Shown here: positions 23,259 to 36,139 of the stretch, piece after piece
How positions within the stretch are numbered: position 1 is the first letter of the stretch
Layout: each line of letters begins with the position of its first letter
DNA from: Dryococelus australis
Lineage: Eukaryota > Arthropoda > Insecta > Phasmatodea > Phasmatidae
Assembly (NCBI GenBank): GCA_029891345.1
Contig: CM056995.1
Coordinates: 78,679,895 to 78,743,894 of the forward strand
Length of the DNA stretch: 64,000 nucleotides
Reading direction: 5' to 3'
Notes under the pieces: generated by a model
What the model was told of the DNA's origin: nothing
What the model saw: the letters and a program-made list of their open reading frames with translations, nothing else
The model's database searches: none
Translations under genes and position numbers: made by a program

Positions 23259-25198
23259 CTGCAACAAAAACATATATTATACATTTTAATACACACCTTG
23301 TTGCTACTTTCAATTCATACCTAACAAGTAACATTCACACTTGACTACAGAGTGGAACTGAATTCTACAGGTTGCGACGTTACTTCGTCGCTAAACTATT
23401 TTTTCAACTTTAGTTACTGGCTATGTGCGCGCACTCCTCAGGCAACACGCTCCCCTCCTTTGATCTCCCTCCTTGCCATTTTCCTCCCCTCTTCGCACAG
23501 CTTGCCGGGCCTGGCAATCGAATGCCATGACACTTGCTCCTCGCCCACCGGCCCAGCCATACCTACCTTCGGGACTTGTCGCGTCTGCCTCGCCAATGCA
23601 ACTTGTCAGTGGGAACATGTCAAATTACACCAATCTTTTATGCGTTAAGCCTAGGGGTTTAGCCCGTTGTTCGACATGGTGGTGCTGATCCCAGATAATA
23701 TTGGTAAGCTTTGGACATGGTACGCATTTTTAGGAGTTCCACATTCATCAATGATTTTGGGAGGTTTTGCACAGAAAGATTCCGCGGGTAAGGAGTTTAA
23801 TTGGCTTGCCCGTGCAGACTGGTAATGTAGATGGCCTTTTGCAAGTGCCAGTTCAATGTAAAGGTGAACGTTTTTGTCTGACTTGTAGTCATTACTTAGC
23901 ATTGAATCTGGTTGGCTAATATTTCTTCATGAAAGGGGCTGTTACTAATCTAGTTTGACTGAACGCCTAAGGTCCTTCCGAGTTTAGGGACAAGCATTCG
24001 CTACTCTAAAATTCCACTCTGGTTATACAACGGCTCTGACAGGGCACTGGGTGTCACCCGGAGTATGCTGGAGTGGAATTACAGGTTCTGCTGCCCCGTT
24101 TGGGTGAGGCTAGATATTTTTTTTAACGAATCCTTCAGACTGCGTATTGGTCAGTAACTTTAGCATAGTTAAAGGGAGGCGGCTTTCCCATTTTTGTCCA
24201 GTTTTAGAATAGTTTGTCAATGATTTTGAATGCTAGAAACTGAATTTTCTGTCTCCCCTGCGTGTTCCCTTTGGTGGCTACATATCAATTTTTGAACGTC
24301 CATTGGTAGTATATTAAATGTATGACACTAAGCTACTTTTCTTGCACAAAGTTTGTCATTTCAAGTGCTAGTCAGCTATGCACAAAGCGTGATATGGGGC
24401 AGACGTGCGGACAATTTCTATTTAGTTTTAAGAGTCGTTAATAACTCTCTGGTTGATTATGTTTTCTACGATAATCAATGTTTGTTAATGCTGTAGCATA
24501 GGTAGTTATGTTACGTTTTCGATGATAGTGATTTCCCGATTTAAAAATTTTTTAATAGGCTTCAGAAACTGTACTGTCTGACGGCTGGTTATGGAACGAG
24601 CATGTTACATGAAAGGGTTACCACTAATTTCAGTGTAAGAAATCATACTATTGCAGAATTTTTAGTGAACCAACCTTTTAAAACTTTTGGCATAGGTTAC
24701 GCATTTGTGCTAAAGTTTGTGAATTATAATTCTAGTCAAGCACTGGAGAGGAGAGCAGGGAAGGTGAAAGGTGTGTCATATTGTATTTGCTAGATGCATT
24801 GTGCAAGATATTCATAGCCCATTTTAATGATATCTGTTGAAGATAATTGTGAAAGGATTAAGTTTGTTGAATTTTATATTAAAGTATTTTTACGTTAACT
24901 AATGTTATGATACGGCGTGGTCCAGATTAATGCTTAACTGTAATATTAGAGTGTGAGGGAGAATCCCTCATTAGTTTGCATAATTGGGCTTGAGTGAGAA
25001 AAGCCCTTAATGTTGACTTTAATTGAAGCATTTCAAATATTAGTATATTGTATTGCATTTTAAGTGTTTGTGGTGTGAACACTCCCTTAAATTGTTTGTA
25101 TACTGAATTAGTGTTTTGTGTATTTGGTATTTGCATACTGAAACATGCAGATAAGTCTTGTTGAATGTACCTGACTCAGAACTGGAGAAGCCGTACAT
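23259..25198. other. SMG7 intron, non-coding, no gene seen
   Basis: This is the 3' end of the ~39-kb intron. Near 23340-24110 two blocks with TGGAAT-type sequence in opposite orientation (ATTCCACTC at about 24011, GAGTGGAATT at about 24091) make a small inverted repeat. No coding region or classified element was recognised. Confidence 0.4.
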
Positions 25199-25705
25199 GT
25201 GATATAAAAATTCATATTAATTTATTTCAATGGAAAGTGAAACGAACAGTTTTTCATAAACAGTAATCAAGTTAGTGCAGAAGTGGGATAAAGAAAACAT
25301 CTATGACATTCATGCAAGGAAGACATGTTTGTCTTAGGAATGGTGTTTCTTGGAACTTACGAACAATGCATTACAGAGTTCTGTTAAAAAGGAATATTTC
25401 GGCATGAAGGCAAGAGAACGTTTGAGAAGGGGAGTCATTCGAATGAACCCTGAGAAGGATGATGTCTTCGACGCAGAGCCAACGCAAGGGACAACTAGCA
25501 CCCCCCCAGGATATGTAGGAGGCTTGATCAAGTGTCGCAGAGGCGCGGTACAACATTCTACATCTGGAGCAAAAAGAGTTGAGAAATGGTATCCTATTTA
25601 AGTGAGGATATCACTACTGCCAGTTCATTGTAGTCTAGCTGCAATCTCCACCATTACAATCGTCTCCAAGTAAGGTCTGTGTTAATGGTAGTTAATCCTG
25701 CTGTC
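25199..25705 (+). repeat. LTR-like block, 5' copy, flanking the first Gypsy element
   Basis: It matches 34911-35365 over most of its length, beginning GTGATATAAAAATTCATATT. Toward its end it has a TATA-like TATCCTATTTAAG followed about 20 bases on by ATCACTACTGCCAGTT. This spacing suits a core promoter and start site, as in an LTR. It carries ~40 bases (about 25387-25425) missing from the downstream copy. Its true outer boundaries are not seen. Confidence 0.6.
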
Positions 25706-26702
25706 ATTTATTTGTCAAGACTTGCCTACCAACAGATTTTATTTCATTGAATTTATCTCATTTAACATCAGAAAACTATTTATCTGACACTCTTCAAGAA
25801 TTTTACATTAATTTGGAACAATACCATGAACTTTTCTCAACTTTCAAAAGACTTGAATAATTGCACATTTAGGACATATTTTTCCTAATTAATCACCAAC
25901 ACATCCCAGAGGTATGAGTGTAAGGAGTTTTCCCTGCACTACTGACTGTAAGCTAACCCGGAGAATTTTAGCGATTTTGAAACACAAGATACTAATTTAA
26001 TTAACATGCGAAACACCGTTATACAAAGCTTCACTATCGTTTGAACATTAATAGTATTTGTTATATTATATTACATTGGTTCAATCCTAAAGTTCCTTTA
26101 ATAATATAACAATATCTGACAGCAGTCGCTTTCAGTGTTCTAGCATAGTCTAATTATATATTTATCAAAGAAATTATAATTGCAGGGTTTGTGTTATGTT
26201 TGATTTTACAGATGTATGAGTAAAACCTACCTGAATCATCTTATTTGTTGAATGTTATTTTTAAGGTGTTTTGCCATCTTAATCAGAGTCTTATTTTACT
26301 CTGTGTTTGACATGAAATATTCAAAAGTGTGTTGTTCTGTATATGAAGATCCTTAGATTATTACACACAAAATCTGCATAGAAGTTATAAACACTAAGGT
26401 AACACCTGTGTTGGCAAGGAGAAAAAGTCATACTTCTACGAGAGCTGGTAATGTGCTATGTTTTAAATAAATTACTTTTTAAACAACACAGATACATAAG
26501 TCTAATGTATGGCCAGAGAACCGTATTTTCTAAGTTTTCTTCATTGTTTAAAAAATAGTGGGGCAGACGAAATGTCTATAGTTTTGGCTCAGAAATTCTT
26601 AATTTTGAAGGAACTCAGATTGTGAGTGCTATTTCAAGTGTCTCTGGAGATCATTTAGCGATAGTGAGGCAGTAGTCAGATCTGTAATCGATACCAAACA
26701 TC

Positions 26703-28827
26703 ATGGCCAACTTTTCAGACCAGATCGACAGACCAAGTGAAAGTCGCAAGTCAAATGTGGATTTAGTAACACCTATTTTACAGTCGAGTGCTAATTTATT
26801 CCTCCGGAGGCAGAAATGAATGAAAAATTTGATTCTCTAAGGGTTGAAATTAAAACTCTGGGTGAGAAAACTGAATCGCTAAGTGTGGAAATGAAAACAC
26901 AAAATTCTAGTTTAAGTGCGGAAATTAACGCTAGGTTCGATGAACAGCATAGTAAATTGAGTAATATATAACAACAGTTAGCGCAAGTAAATCATCAAAT
27001 CGTTGATTTGAACGTACGTGTTGATGTAACAACTACATTGGTAAAAACGTTGGAAAATACTGTGACAATGCTATAGAGTCAAACTGAACAGACAAGTATG
27101 ATTGATCTAGTTCAAAGTAATGTCGCTAGATTGCGGATTGATGTAGAAGAAAGTGTGTCCCAGTTTAGCAATTCTACCAAAGAGAATTTAGCCATAGTAC
27201 AAGCTAGTGTAGAGGAAGTACACACACTGTTAAATTCCATACAGACTAGCATGCCCAAAGAACAAGAACAAACTTGTTTGACTATTGAAGAACAAATGCG
27301 CAGTTTAGAAATGTGAATTTCCGCAGTTTAATCCAAAAATACAGAATCTTCTACAGATGTTGACGGGAATATTTTAGACAATGTAGACAACCAACTTATT
27401 AAAATTTTGAACATCACATGGAAGAAAAACTTCACAAAACTACAGCCGATTATGTTGTATCACAGAGAGATTTTACAAACAAAAGTAAAGAGTTGCAAAA
27501 TAAAACCGTTGAACTTGATTCGCGATTAAATAATATTGCACCTATAAATGGCAGTACTGCTCATACCAGTAATACTGATTCCCCAGTATTTATTCCAATT
27601 GACCGGGATAGCAATGTTAGAAGTACTGATATTACGAACGTGGGTAATGCAAATATTTTACCACATAATTTGACTGCAGCTATGCTTCATCATCCTGCAA
27701 AACAATGGAGCGAAGGCCTACCAACATTTTCAGGGCAAAGTAATGAAAATCCTGTTGTTTTTCTAAGAAAATACAATGAATACGTAAAGTTGTTTAGCTT
27801 AAGTGAATCTGAACTTTTGCTACGTCTAGGATTAAGCATTAAGTTAACTGTATTTTAATGATAGGAGGTCGAGAAAGAACATATTCACAATTTAAACAGA
27901 AATTTCTTCGAAAATACTGGAATGCTAAAATTCAAGGTAATTTGCGTGCACGACTTCACTTAGCTAAATTTGATCCCAAGAAATCCAAGTCATTGGAACA
28001 ACACTACGGTGAAATGTTTGAATGACCTAGACACCCAGATGCACCAATGGGAGACGAGGAATTTGCGGTAATAGTCGTTTCACAACTTCCTATCAAGTAC
28101 CAGGGTAGATGGGCGGATTGACCATTCACTAATTTAAATGAGTTCCGTACTCAATTAAGATTGATCAGAATGAAAGACAGAGGGCAAACGCAACATATGC
28201 TGTAGAAAAACCTATTCAGTCACGTTCACCTCCGATTTATTCCGGATCTGGCCAAAGAACAAACAATCAAAATCAGTTCCAACATAATTTGCATATAAAC
28301 ACGCTTGAATTAATGACTAATAATAGTAACCATCAATACTTTCAATTGACGTACAAAGGAGGTAATCGATCATTCAATTACAGGAACAATACACATGGAA
28401 AAAGATATACACCTGTATATCGAAAGAGGTATAGTCATGGGAATAATAATAGTGAAACAACTAAGGACCCTCCACAGCCAAATGCTTATGTACATCCGGA
28501 TGGTAACGTATATATATGTTGCGAGTCAACGAGAGCAGCAGTAGTAGGAGAAGAGAGAATTTTCTGACTGACAGTAACCATACTCACCCATCAAATGTAA
28601 ATTGGGTTGGTCCACAATCAAATCCATGGCCATCGAATAACTTCCAACATCCCAGTACGATGTCAGTGAACAGTTGTAATTTAAGTAGTATACCTCCTTG
28701 GCAGTATTTCCATGGTAATAATCACTCACCAAACATATCTCAGAGGCCGGGATATTTTCAAAGAAATGAAGGGCTAAATCCTTCAGCACCTGTGTTCCTG
28801 CCAGCGGCGCGACAAAAGTTAAACTAG
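26703..28827 (+). pseudogene. Gypsy 1 gag, multiply interrupted
   Basis: An ATG at 26703 opens MANFSDQIDRPSESRKS, but the frame soon meets stops and changes. From 26820 to 27540 the pieces are Glu/Lys/Leu/Ser-rich with heptad-like spacing (VEIKTLGEKTESLSVEMKT), suggesting a coiled coil. At 27690-27850 LPTFSGQSNENPVVFLRKYNEY matches the start of the Gypsy gag core. A further conserved part lies around 27860-28130 in another frame, and an Asn/Tyr/Arg-rich, probably RNA-binding tail runs to 28827. A clear CCHC zinc knuckle was not found; the CC at 28519-28524 may be its remains. Confidence 0.75.
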
Positions 28828-28985
28828 ACAGGGTTGGTGAAGGTGTCTCCCTATGCTGACCCAGTTAGTTCCCGTGGAGACAAATAGTAGGTACAGTATG
28901 GCTAAGGCGTAAGATTCCAACGATAAATGCCATAATGTTATTGTTAGAAATTCAGTCAATCATTCACCTAGCATGTTAAAAGTTA

Positions 28986-30250
28986 ATGATGGATGAGACT
29001 AAGCGAGAATTCTTACTACACGAGGATGAGGACATTTTGCAGAATGCAAGAATATCTCTATGTCCTGAAATAAACCTGAAGGTATGTGACTTTATGGTTC
29101 CTACATTACTGGATAGTGGGGCGGAAGTAAGTTGTGTTAGTGAAGAGTTATTTAAGGAACTTGAACGTCGTAACGTTAAGCTACCTATAATGCCTATTCC
29201 TAGATTGAAAATAGTAGGAGTTACGTCACGTGCAAGTTATGTTGTAAATAAGCTGTAGCATTGCAGCTAGATATATATAATTAGTATATTCAGGAAGTAT
29301 TTCAATTGTCTATATTTCAGTCAATGATAGTAATTCATGTAATATGTGAATGGTCGTGGCAATGACAACTTGTTTGTATTTCGTATATTTTCGTTTTTCT
29401 AAATTTATTATTTTTCTTTCCTCATTTCATCAGTAGTAACAGACGTCAACTACAGATGTCATAGGACGATAGCGCATCTTTTCCTTTTCACTGGGTTAGT
29501 AAACTAAAAACATCCGCCACCGCAAGGCACAACATGGTGAAACAAGGAAAACAACAGAGGTCTGGTTTAGATGATGCGACCGAAGCTTGAAAACAATATG
29601 TTTTCAACGAGGAAACTTTCTTCCAATATATAAGGCAGCACGACCTTTCTCGGGTATCACAACAGTTCATCGCAGCACAATAGTTTGTCAACTGTCAGTA
29701 GGACAGCCTGCAACAAGTCATCACATTACTCGCACTGACCAGCGCTCGCGACTTTAACCTTCTTTTGTATTGCGGAGATTTCAGTTCAAATATCTATTCA
29801 ATTTATTTTCCGTCAGTGCGAGGAGTAAATAGGGTGCCGGGACAGAAAAGTAACGATTCTCGCTCATCTTCACAACTCTTGAAGTGAGAAGTTTTGTTTT
29901 ATGAAGGCTGCCATTCTGTCTTGTCTTTTTTGTTTGTTCGTCAGCTACGAGTGTCAATAGTTTGTTTTGCAGAGACGACAATAAATCTCCAGTAAACATT
30001 TAACTTCTTTTATTTATTGGCAATCCTGGAATCAACCAACTTTCTTTATAATGTAGTCAGTCTCCAACTCACGCTGAGCTAGTTCGTTGGTGTTTGCTGA
30101 GAACTACAACGAGAGAACAGGACAGTAACCTGTTATAAAGCAGACTGTATTACCCATACAACATTTAGGAAAACTCAAGTTAGCCAATGTACTTGTAGTA
30201 AAAGGTCTGGTAAAACCTTTAATACTTGGCACTGATTTTCTGACTTCCTA
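28986..30250 (+). pseudogene. Gypsy 1 aspartic protease, split by an insertion
   Basis: The first half (28986-29258) has VPTLLDSGAEVSCVSEELF, the D-S-G active site of retroviral-type proteases. The second half (about 30130-30250) has ILGTDFLTSYGI, the conserved block near the C-terminus of this family (I/LLGxDFL). The two halves belong to one domain that is normally ~100 residues, yet lie ~870 bases apart, so the middle is inserted DNA. A frame change near 29258 also precedes the insertion. Confidence 0.8.
29330..30125. mobile_element. Insertion inside Gypsy 1 protease, possible solo LTR
   Basis: About 0.8 kb without coding similarity separates the two protease halves. It has a TATA-like CCAATATATAAGGCAGC (near 29625), GC-richer downstream sequence, and an AATAAA signal near 29983 followed by a T-rich stretch. 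That pattern fits a single LTR of another retroelement. Boundaries are approximate and no target duplication was confirmed. No protein is encoded. Confidence 0.5.
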
Positions 30251-30617
30251 TGGAATAATCAAACTTCGGTGGCTGGTTAATTACAGCACCTGATGATAAA
30301 ACTGATTTACTTGTTCCACAGAAATGGAGTACATCTGATGATGTTTTGAACTTGCTAAGAAATGATGTTCAAATTATGCAATTGAAGCGTGAACCTATGT
30401 GTAATGATAATGCAACTTTATCAGAAGAGATTTCAAATGCAGTATCAGTTGTCGATGCATTAAATAGTCTACAGAAGTTGCAATTGTACGACCTGTTAGT
30501 ACAACATCAGAATTGTACGTGAGAGATTCCTGGTAGTAATAAACTTTATGAAGTCAAAATTAATGTATCGGATAACAATATATTTCACAAGAAGATAATC
30601 CAATACCGGGTAAGTAC

Positions 30618-31840
30618 TTGACTGAGGCAGAAGCGTTCTTAAAGTTAATATTAGAGTGGAATGTAATTAGCAGAGAAGAGAGTATTTACGCTAGTCCTGT
30701 ATTGAGTGTTCGAAAAAAAGATGGTTCTGTGAGGCTATGTCTGGATGCCAGAAATTTTAATAGGATCACCATCAAAGATTGTGAAGGACCGATTCAAACC
30801 AGAGATGTTTTACTGCTATATCAAGGTGTACGATATTTGATGACACTTAATATCACATGCGCGTATTGGCAACTACCATTACCATCTGAATCAAAGAAAT
30901 ACACAGCTTTCTTGTTTAGTAACTGTCAATATGTATTTAATGTTATGCCATTCGGCTTATGCAATGCGGTAGCGGAGTTCACGAGACGTCTAGATCAAAC
31001 ACTAGGCGAAGAATGCAGTAGTTTTGCATGAGCTTATGTTGTTAATATTTTGATTACATCTAGTAATTTTGAGGATCATCTGGAACATGTGCATATCGTT
31101 CTTACAAAATTGCAAGATGCAGAAATGACAGTTAAGATGAGGAAATCTTTATTTTGCTGCACTGAGGTGCCATTTAAAGGTCACATATTGACTAATGAAG
31201 GCATACGTACAGCACCTGAAAAGCTGCAAGCTATAACTCAGTTTCCAGTTCCAACAAACATAAAGCAGTTACGTGCGTTATTGGGAGTGTTAGGATTCTA
31301 CAGAAACTATTCAGATAAGATCTCAAAAGTAGCAGTACCTTTGTTTACACTGTTGAAGAAAGGTGTATAATGGAGTTGGTCTGAAGAACATCAGCCGACA
31401 TTCGTATGTTTGAAAGAGATTTTCATGGCTAATCATGTAATATACCATCCCATACAAGAAACGGAGTTCTTGTTGTATACAAATGTGTCAGCTTATACAC
31501 TTGGGGTAAAGCTCGCACAGAAGGACGAAGATGATGTTGAAAGAACTGTAGCGATGGCTAGTTGTACACTAAATAGCGCAGAACATAACTATACAGTTAC
31601 GGAACATGAAGTACTTGCTATTATATGGGCCCTACAGAAGTTTCATGATTTACTGTTAGGAGAGAAAATCAAGCTACTGACAGATCATCAAGCTTTAATG
31701 TGCTTACGTACCGGACAAGCTTTTGGCGATAGATTGACACAATAGTTAATGTATTTACAAGAGTACGAGATCGAGATTCAGTATATCAAAGGTTTGGATA
31801 ACGATGCAGCTGATTATCTAAGTCGTATTCCTGACACTGA
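30618..31840 (+). pseudogene. Gypsy 1 reverse transcriptase and RNase H, catalytic residues lost
   Basis: The reverse transcriptase starts with YASPVLSVRKKDGSVRLCLD, the normal fingers block. The palm block, usually with L-D-L, reads MTLNITCAYWQLPL, so the first catalytic Asp is Asn. NVMPFGLCNAVAEF is conserved. A TGA at 31029 interrupts the frame and the Y-V-D-D box has become AYVVNILITS. KAITQFPVPTNIKQLRALLG-like linker sequence follows (about 31230-31290). The RNase H has LLYTNVSAYTLGVKLAQ where T-D-A-S is normal, so its Asp is also lost, then NYTVTEHEVLAIIWALQKF and LLTDHQALMCL. The enzyme would copy and trim element RNA if intact. Several lesions are missense, which points to decay after insertion. 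Confidence 0.88.
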
Positions 31841-31859
31841 ACACTGATTCTGATTGGAT

Positions 31860-33144
31860 ACATCCGCCAATGAGAATGAAGGAGTTAGTGGTAGCATTTA
31901 TGAGCAAAATTTAAAAGCCAGAAAACATTTGAAAGAAGTTCTAAAACAGCTAGCTAAATTGCAAGAACTAGATGAATATTGCCAGATCATTAAGGAGAAA
32001 TTGATAAGGTTACCACCAGACTCTGGTGTAGTGTGATACTATACCTTATCTGATGAGGGAATAGAAACTACATAGTTTTGAGACAGAATGGAAACCTATC
32101 ATTCCAGATAGTATCAAGTCTACTGTCACAGTTGAAGCACATATTATTCTAGGATATGTAGCAGCAAACAAACTATACGCTAGTTTAACACACATTGTGT
32201 ATTGGCCAAAAATGTTAGACACAATTAGGAAATGTACATCTACCTGTGATCTATGCCAAAAAGTAAAGTCACGTAAAGAGCATTTGCAAAATGAAGTCAA
32301 GTCAATACTACCACGTGAACCTATGTCTTTGGTATCCGTAGATATTTTTGGTCCATTACCTCAGTCAAAAGCTGGAGTAAAATATGTATTTTTGATCCTA
32401 GATTTGTTTTTGAAGTTCATCAAGTTGTATCGGATTGTACAGGCAAAAGCATCAATTCTGCTTCGAAATTTGAAGGAATATGTCAATGAAGATGGAAAAC
32501 CTATTTACATATCAGATAAGGCAAGTCAGTTCATTAGTGACTTGTGGCAAAATGGTTTGAGGAACATGAATATCATCCCTACTACTATTTCAGTCCGCCA
32601 TCCACAATCAAACCCCGTCGAACGTAGTATGAAGTCAATAGGAACCATGCTAAGGATACATTGTCATCACGCACAACAGAGTTGGAGAGATAAGATAAGC
32701 TTGGTCGAATTTGTGATAAATCATACTGTACATATTACTACGGGACATGCACTGATAGAAGTTCTTACCGGTCAACACATGAGCAGCTTACTAAAGGAAT
32801 TGGATGCTCTACCAAAGATTGATGTACCAACAGCTGAGCAAGATCTAGAAGTAATGCGTCAAGAATTGATAACATTACTAAGACAACAATTGTTTCTTGC
32901 AGCAGAGAGTCGGAAAAAGCACTATAAGACAAGTAAGTTGAACAAGTTCCATCTGAATGATTTGGTGTTACGCCGTAGCAATCCTACGAGCAGTGCATGG
33001 GAAGGTGTCACCAAGAAGTTATTCTTAACCTTTGAAGATCCATTTAAAATCATAGGAATTGTTCAGAATAATTGTTATAAACTAGCAGATTTAAAGGGAG
33101 ACCCAGTGGGTAGATACAACATAACACAATTAAGACTGTATTGA
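31860..33144 (+). pseudogene. Gypsy 1 integrase, mostly intact core
   Basis: The zinc-binding part reads HIILGYVAANKLYASL, then CTSTCDLCQ; the second His, usually G-H, has become G-Y. A stop and frame change lie before 32197. The core has SVDIFGPLPQSKAG (first Asp), YISDKASQFIS (second Asp, where N-G is normal after S-D) and NPVERSMKSIG (Glu). All three D-D-E residues are therefore kept. The C-terminal part (32950-33144) ends with GRYNITQLRLY, typical of the chromodomain-free Gypsy integrase tail. The 315-residue frame from 32197 to 33144 is the longest in the element and ends at a natural stop. Confidence 0.88.
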
Positions 33145-34662
33145 GTTCCAAAGGAGAACCCAAGTATCGTGATCAGTGACAGCCCAGAAAATTAATCATG
33201 TGGCTGGACTGATATGATAGGCTAGTAAGCAATTCGGAGGATTTTTATGCTAGTAGCAGATCCTGCCCAGTGATTTTTTGCAGAGTCTTGAGTAATGGGA
33301 AGACAGTTTACAGTGCTAATTATTACGTTAGTATTAGTATTAATTTAAGTATATTATTAGGTATAATATTAACCGCACCCTTACGTTTACTCGCCAACCT
33401 TGTAGTCTGAGATCCTACTAAGATATTAAATTAAGAAGTCCTAATTTTACAGTCATGTATACAGTCGGATACCATAGAGGTCCATAGAAGATGAAAATTG
33501 GATACGTTGTCTACTCATAAAATTAAGACCACTGTGGAGTTTCAATTAATTATCTTCACTATTATTCGTGGACAAACAAACAAAGAAGCCATTAGGAAAA
33601 ATTATTTAAAAGAGGAAAGATACCTCATGTGACCATCCTGTCTTATGCTAATTTTAAGAACACCAATCTCTTGCAAGAGAAATTGCTGGAAGAATATTAC
33701 TTACGATTTGTTGCTTATATTTCTGATTCAATGATATAGAGAAACATAAAGTGAGAAAAGTGAGATGTCAATTCTAATATCTTCTGAGCATACTTCTGCA
33801 AACTATCTCAGTTATACTTACGTCGAACCCTATTATTTTTCTCAATGTTATTTGTAATGTATATTTGTTTATTTTATAGTTTGTCATGTTTTGTATAGTT
33901 TAGAATGAATTGTTAATTTGTATAGTTTGCATATTTAATTAGGTAATGATTTTGTCTTCAAACATGATTACACGTCATGTGTGTCTTCGTTGACTAGGGT
34001 CTGGAAATACGTATGTTTCCTGTAGCAGCATACCACATAATAGTTGTTAAGGCCTTCCACAATTGCCTTTTGTAGATGTCATAATTAGAAATTAATTCAA
34101 ATGTACACTATCGCTTAGCAAATACTGTTATGTTGGCACGGTGGTTGCATAAAGTTGTTTTTAGTTAGCATGTCAACAGTGATTCGCATACATCAAGTGA
34201 ACTGTGAACTGTGTTCGGAGTCTTGCTAGCGAAGTGAAGAAATTATGATGGCATCTAAGGAGAAAAGACAGATCAGTGTTGTGCCAACAAACTATATACG
34301 CTCCCAACGAGTAACTTTGTTTGAGATAAGTACACCCTAAGTGTGCAGAGATGACGCAGACACTCTCATTGAGGAGACTGGATCCACACCAATCACCACT
34401 GCGAAATGACGACGCCAGCGGTTCCAGATATCTATGAACTGTGTTGCTGTTCGAGAGGTATCCGAGAGAAATCATCATCGTATGGACTTAACGGACATTT
34501 AAAGAGGAATCACTTTAATCAAAGAACATTGAGGATTTTTCTTAATATTGATCATTTTGAAGGAAATGTTTTGTTCTTGATTGTTGTTTGTGTGTACTAA
34601 TATAATCTTGTTTTGCTTATATTCTGTTTTATTTTTAGGAAATTTTAATGTGTAAATATTTT
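33145..34662. other. Post-integrase region of Gypsy 1, no env gene seen
   Basis: About 1.5 kb lies between the integrase stop and the polypurine tract. It is AT-rich and has no frame with a transmembrane or envelope-like pattern. It may be 3' untranslated sequence or later insertions. Confidence 0.5.
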
Positions 34663-34670
34663 AAAGGGAG
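34663..34670 (+). promoter_or_regulatory. Polypurine tract of Gypsy 1
   Basis: AAAGGGAG is followed at once by TGTTCTGATC, the usual junction between a plus-strand primer site and the start of a 3' LTR. If correct, the 3' LTR starts at 34671, about 240 bases before the part shared with the 5' copy. Confidence 0.5.
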
Positions 34671-34910
34671 TGTTCTGATCTTACTCACTGTAATTTTAAT
34701 ATGCCTGTTGTCAGAGTTTTGTTTTGTGTAACCTTTCTTAATTAATAACAGTTTTCTCACGAGAGTATCACTTTGTTTCAAAAACTGAGTGGGGCTTCTG
34801 TAAGGAAATGGCTTACCAGAGGTTACCCAATATTTATTTAAAATTTTCTTTGCATAACTTAATTTACATACGTTGTTGATTAACATTTCTCAATAGTAAT
34901 ATGTGCATAT

Positions 34911-35365
34911 GTGATATAAAAATTCATATTAATTTATTTCAATGAAAAGTGAAACAAACAGTTTTTCATCAACAGTAATCAAGTTAGTGCAGAGGTGGGA
35001 TAAAGAAAACATCTATGAAATTCATGCAAGGAAGACAAGTTTATCTTAGGAATGATGTTTGTTTGTAACTTACGAACAATGCATTACAGAGTTCTGTTAA
35101 GAAGGGGAGTCGTTCAAATGAAGCCTGAGAAGGATGACGTCTATGACGCAGAGCCGATGCGAGGGACAACTGGCATCCCCTCAGGATCTGCAGGAGGCTC
35201 GATTGAGTGTCGTAGAGGCGCGGTATAACATTTTACGTCTGGAGCAAGCAGAGTTTAGAAATTATATCCTATTTAAGTGAGGATATCACTACTGCCAGTT
35301 AATCATAGTCCAGCTGCCATCTCCACCATTACGATCGCCTCCAAGTTAGGTCTGCGTTAATGCCA
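34911..35365 (+). repeat. LTR-like block, 3' copy, flanking Gypsy 1
   Basis: It matches 25199-25705, with the same TATA-like ATCCTATTTAAG and initiator-like ATCACTACTGCC. It lacks ~40 bases present in the upstream copy after GAGTTCTGTTAA. Divergence is modest, so the pair is either the two LTRs or two copies of another repeat. Confidence 0.6.
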
Positions 35366-36139
35366 GTTATCTGCGTCACATTTTATGTATTTGCAAGATG
35401 TCTAGTTATTGATTTAAATTAATATATTATAAAAAGATTTTGATTTTATGCGAGAGATGTCTGAACACTGTCTTCACTGAGAAATAAACCACACTTTGAA
35501 ACACAGTTTCTAAATTTTTAGGGGTTAAAATAGATTAGTTTAGATTTTACGAGGATAGCAATTATACAAAGTCAATCTTTTAAGGGAGTTTACTGTATGT
35601 TATGGGATGCAGTACAAATACACATATATATGGCTTTCCATGTATATATTCCATTTTTATATACAAAATAATTCAAGATGGTGCTGTATATCAACAGTGA
35701 GAATCAATTGTTTGTAGTATATACTGACGCATGATGCATTGCGCCTATATTACACACACTCAAATGCCCCCATCTGAATGCAGTTTCATTTAGCCTGGGC
35801 AAGTCATAACTCAGTACTTGAGACTGGGCACGTGCCTACATGGTACTTATTACTCATGATATTACACACACGTCAGACCAACTTGAACTGTTCACCTTAC
35901 TCTCCAGCCAGGCATTATGTCAAGCTCCCAAAGTGAGACTATTATCTGCCGAGCCAACCACCCAAGGTCATGTAGTTCTACAGCGTGCCAAGGGAGGGCA
36001 TCACGCATCCTGTGGACAGATAAGGGATGAAGTCAGTCGCATCAGCGATTCTCCAGACGATGCCCACAGATGACAACCGCAGAAGACTTGAGGGGCAGAG
36101 CTTATCTCTTTCTTCAGCTCTCGCCTACTCCGGTCTAGT

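Larger units (their letters stand above)
25199..35365 (+). mobile_element. Gypsy-type LTR retrotransposon 1, decayed
   Basis: The plus-strand domain order is gag, protease, reverse transcriptase, RNase H, integrase, which is the Ty3/Gypsy order. A pair of similar ~450-500 bp blocks in direct orientation lies outside it (25199-25705 and 34911-35365). A polypurine tract AAAGGGAG (34663-34670) is directly followed by TG. All coding parts carry stops or frame changes, and several active-site aspartates are replaced. An unrelated ~0.8-kb sequence interrupts the protease. The element lies in the 39-kb SMG7 intron, opposite to the gene. Exact LTR limits and target duplication could not be fixed. Confidence 0.8.
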
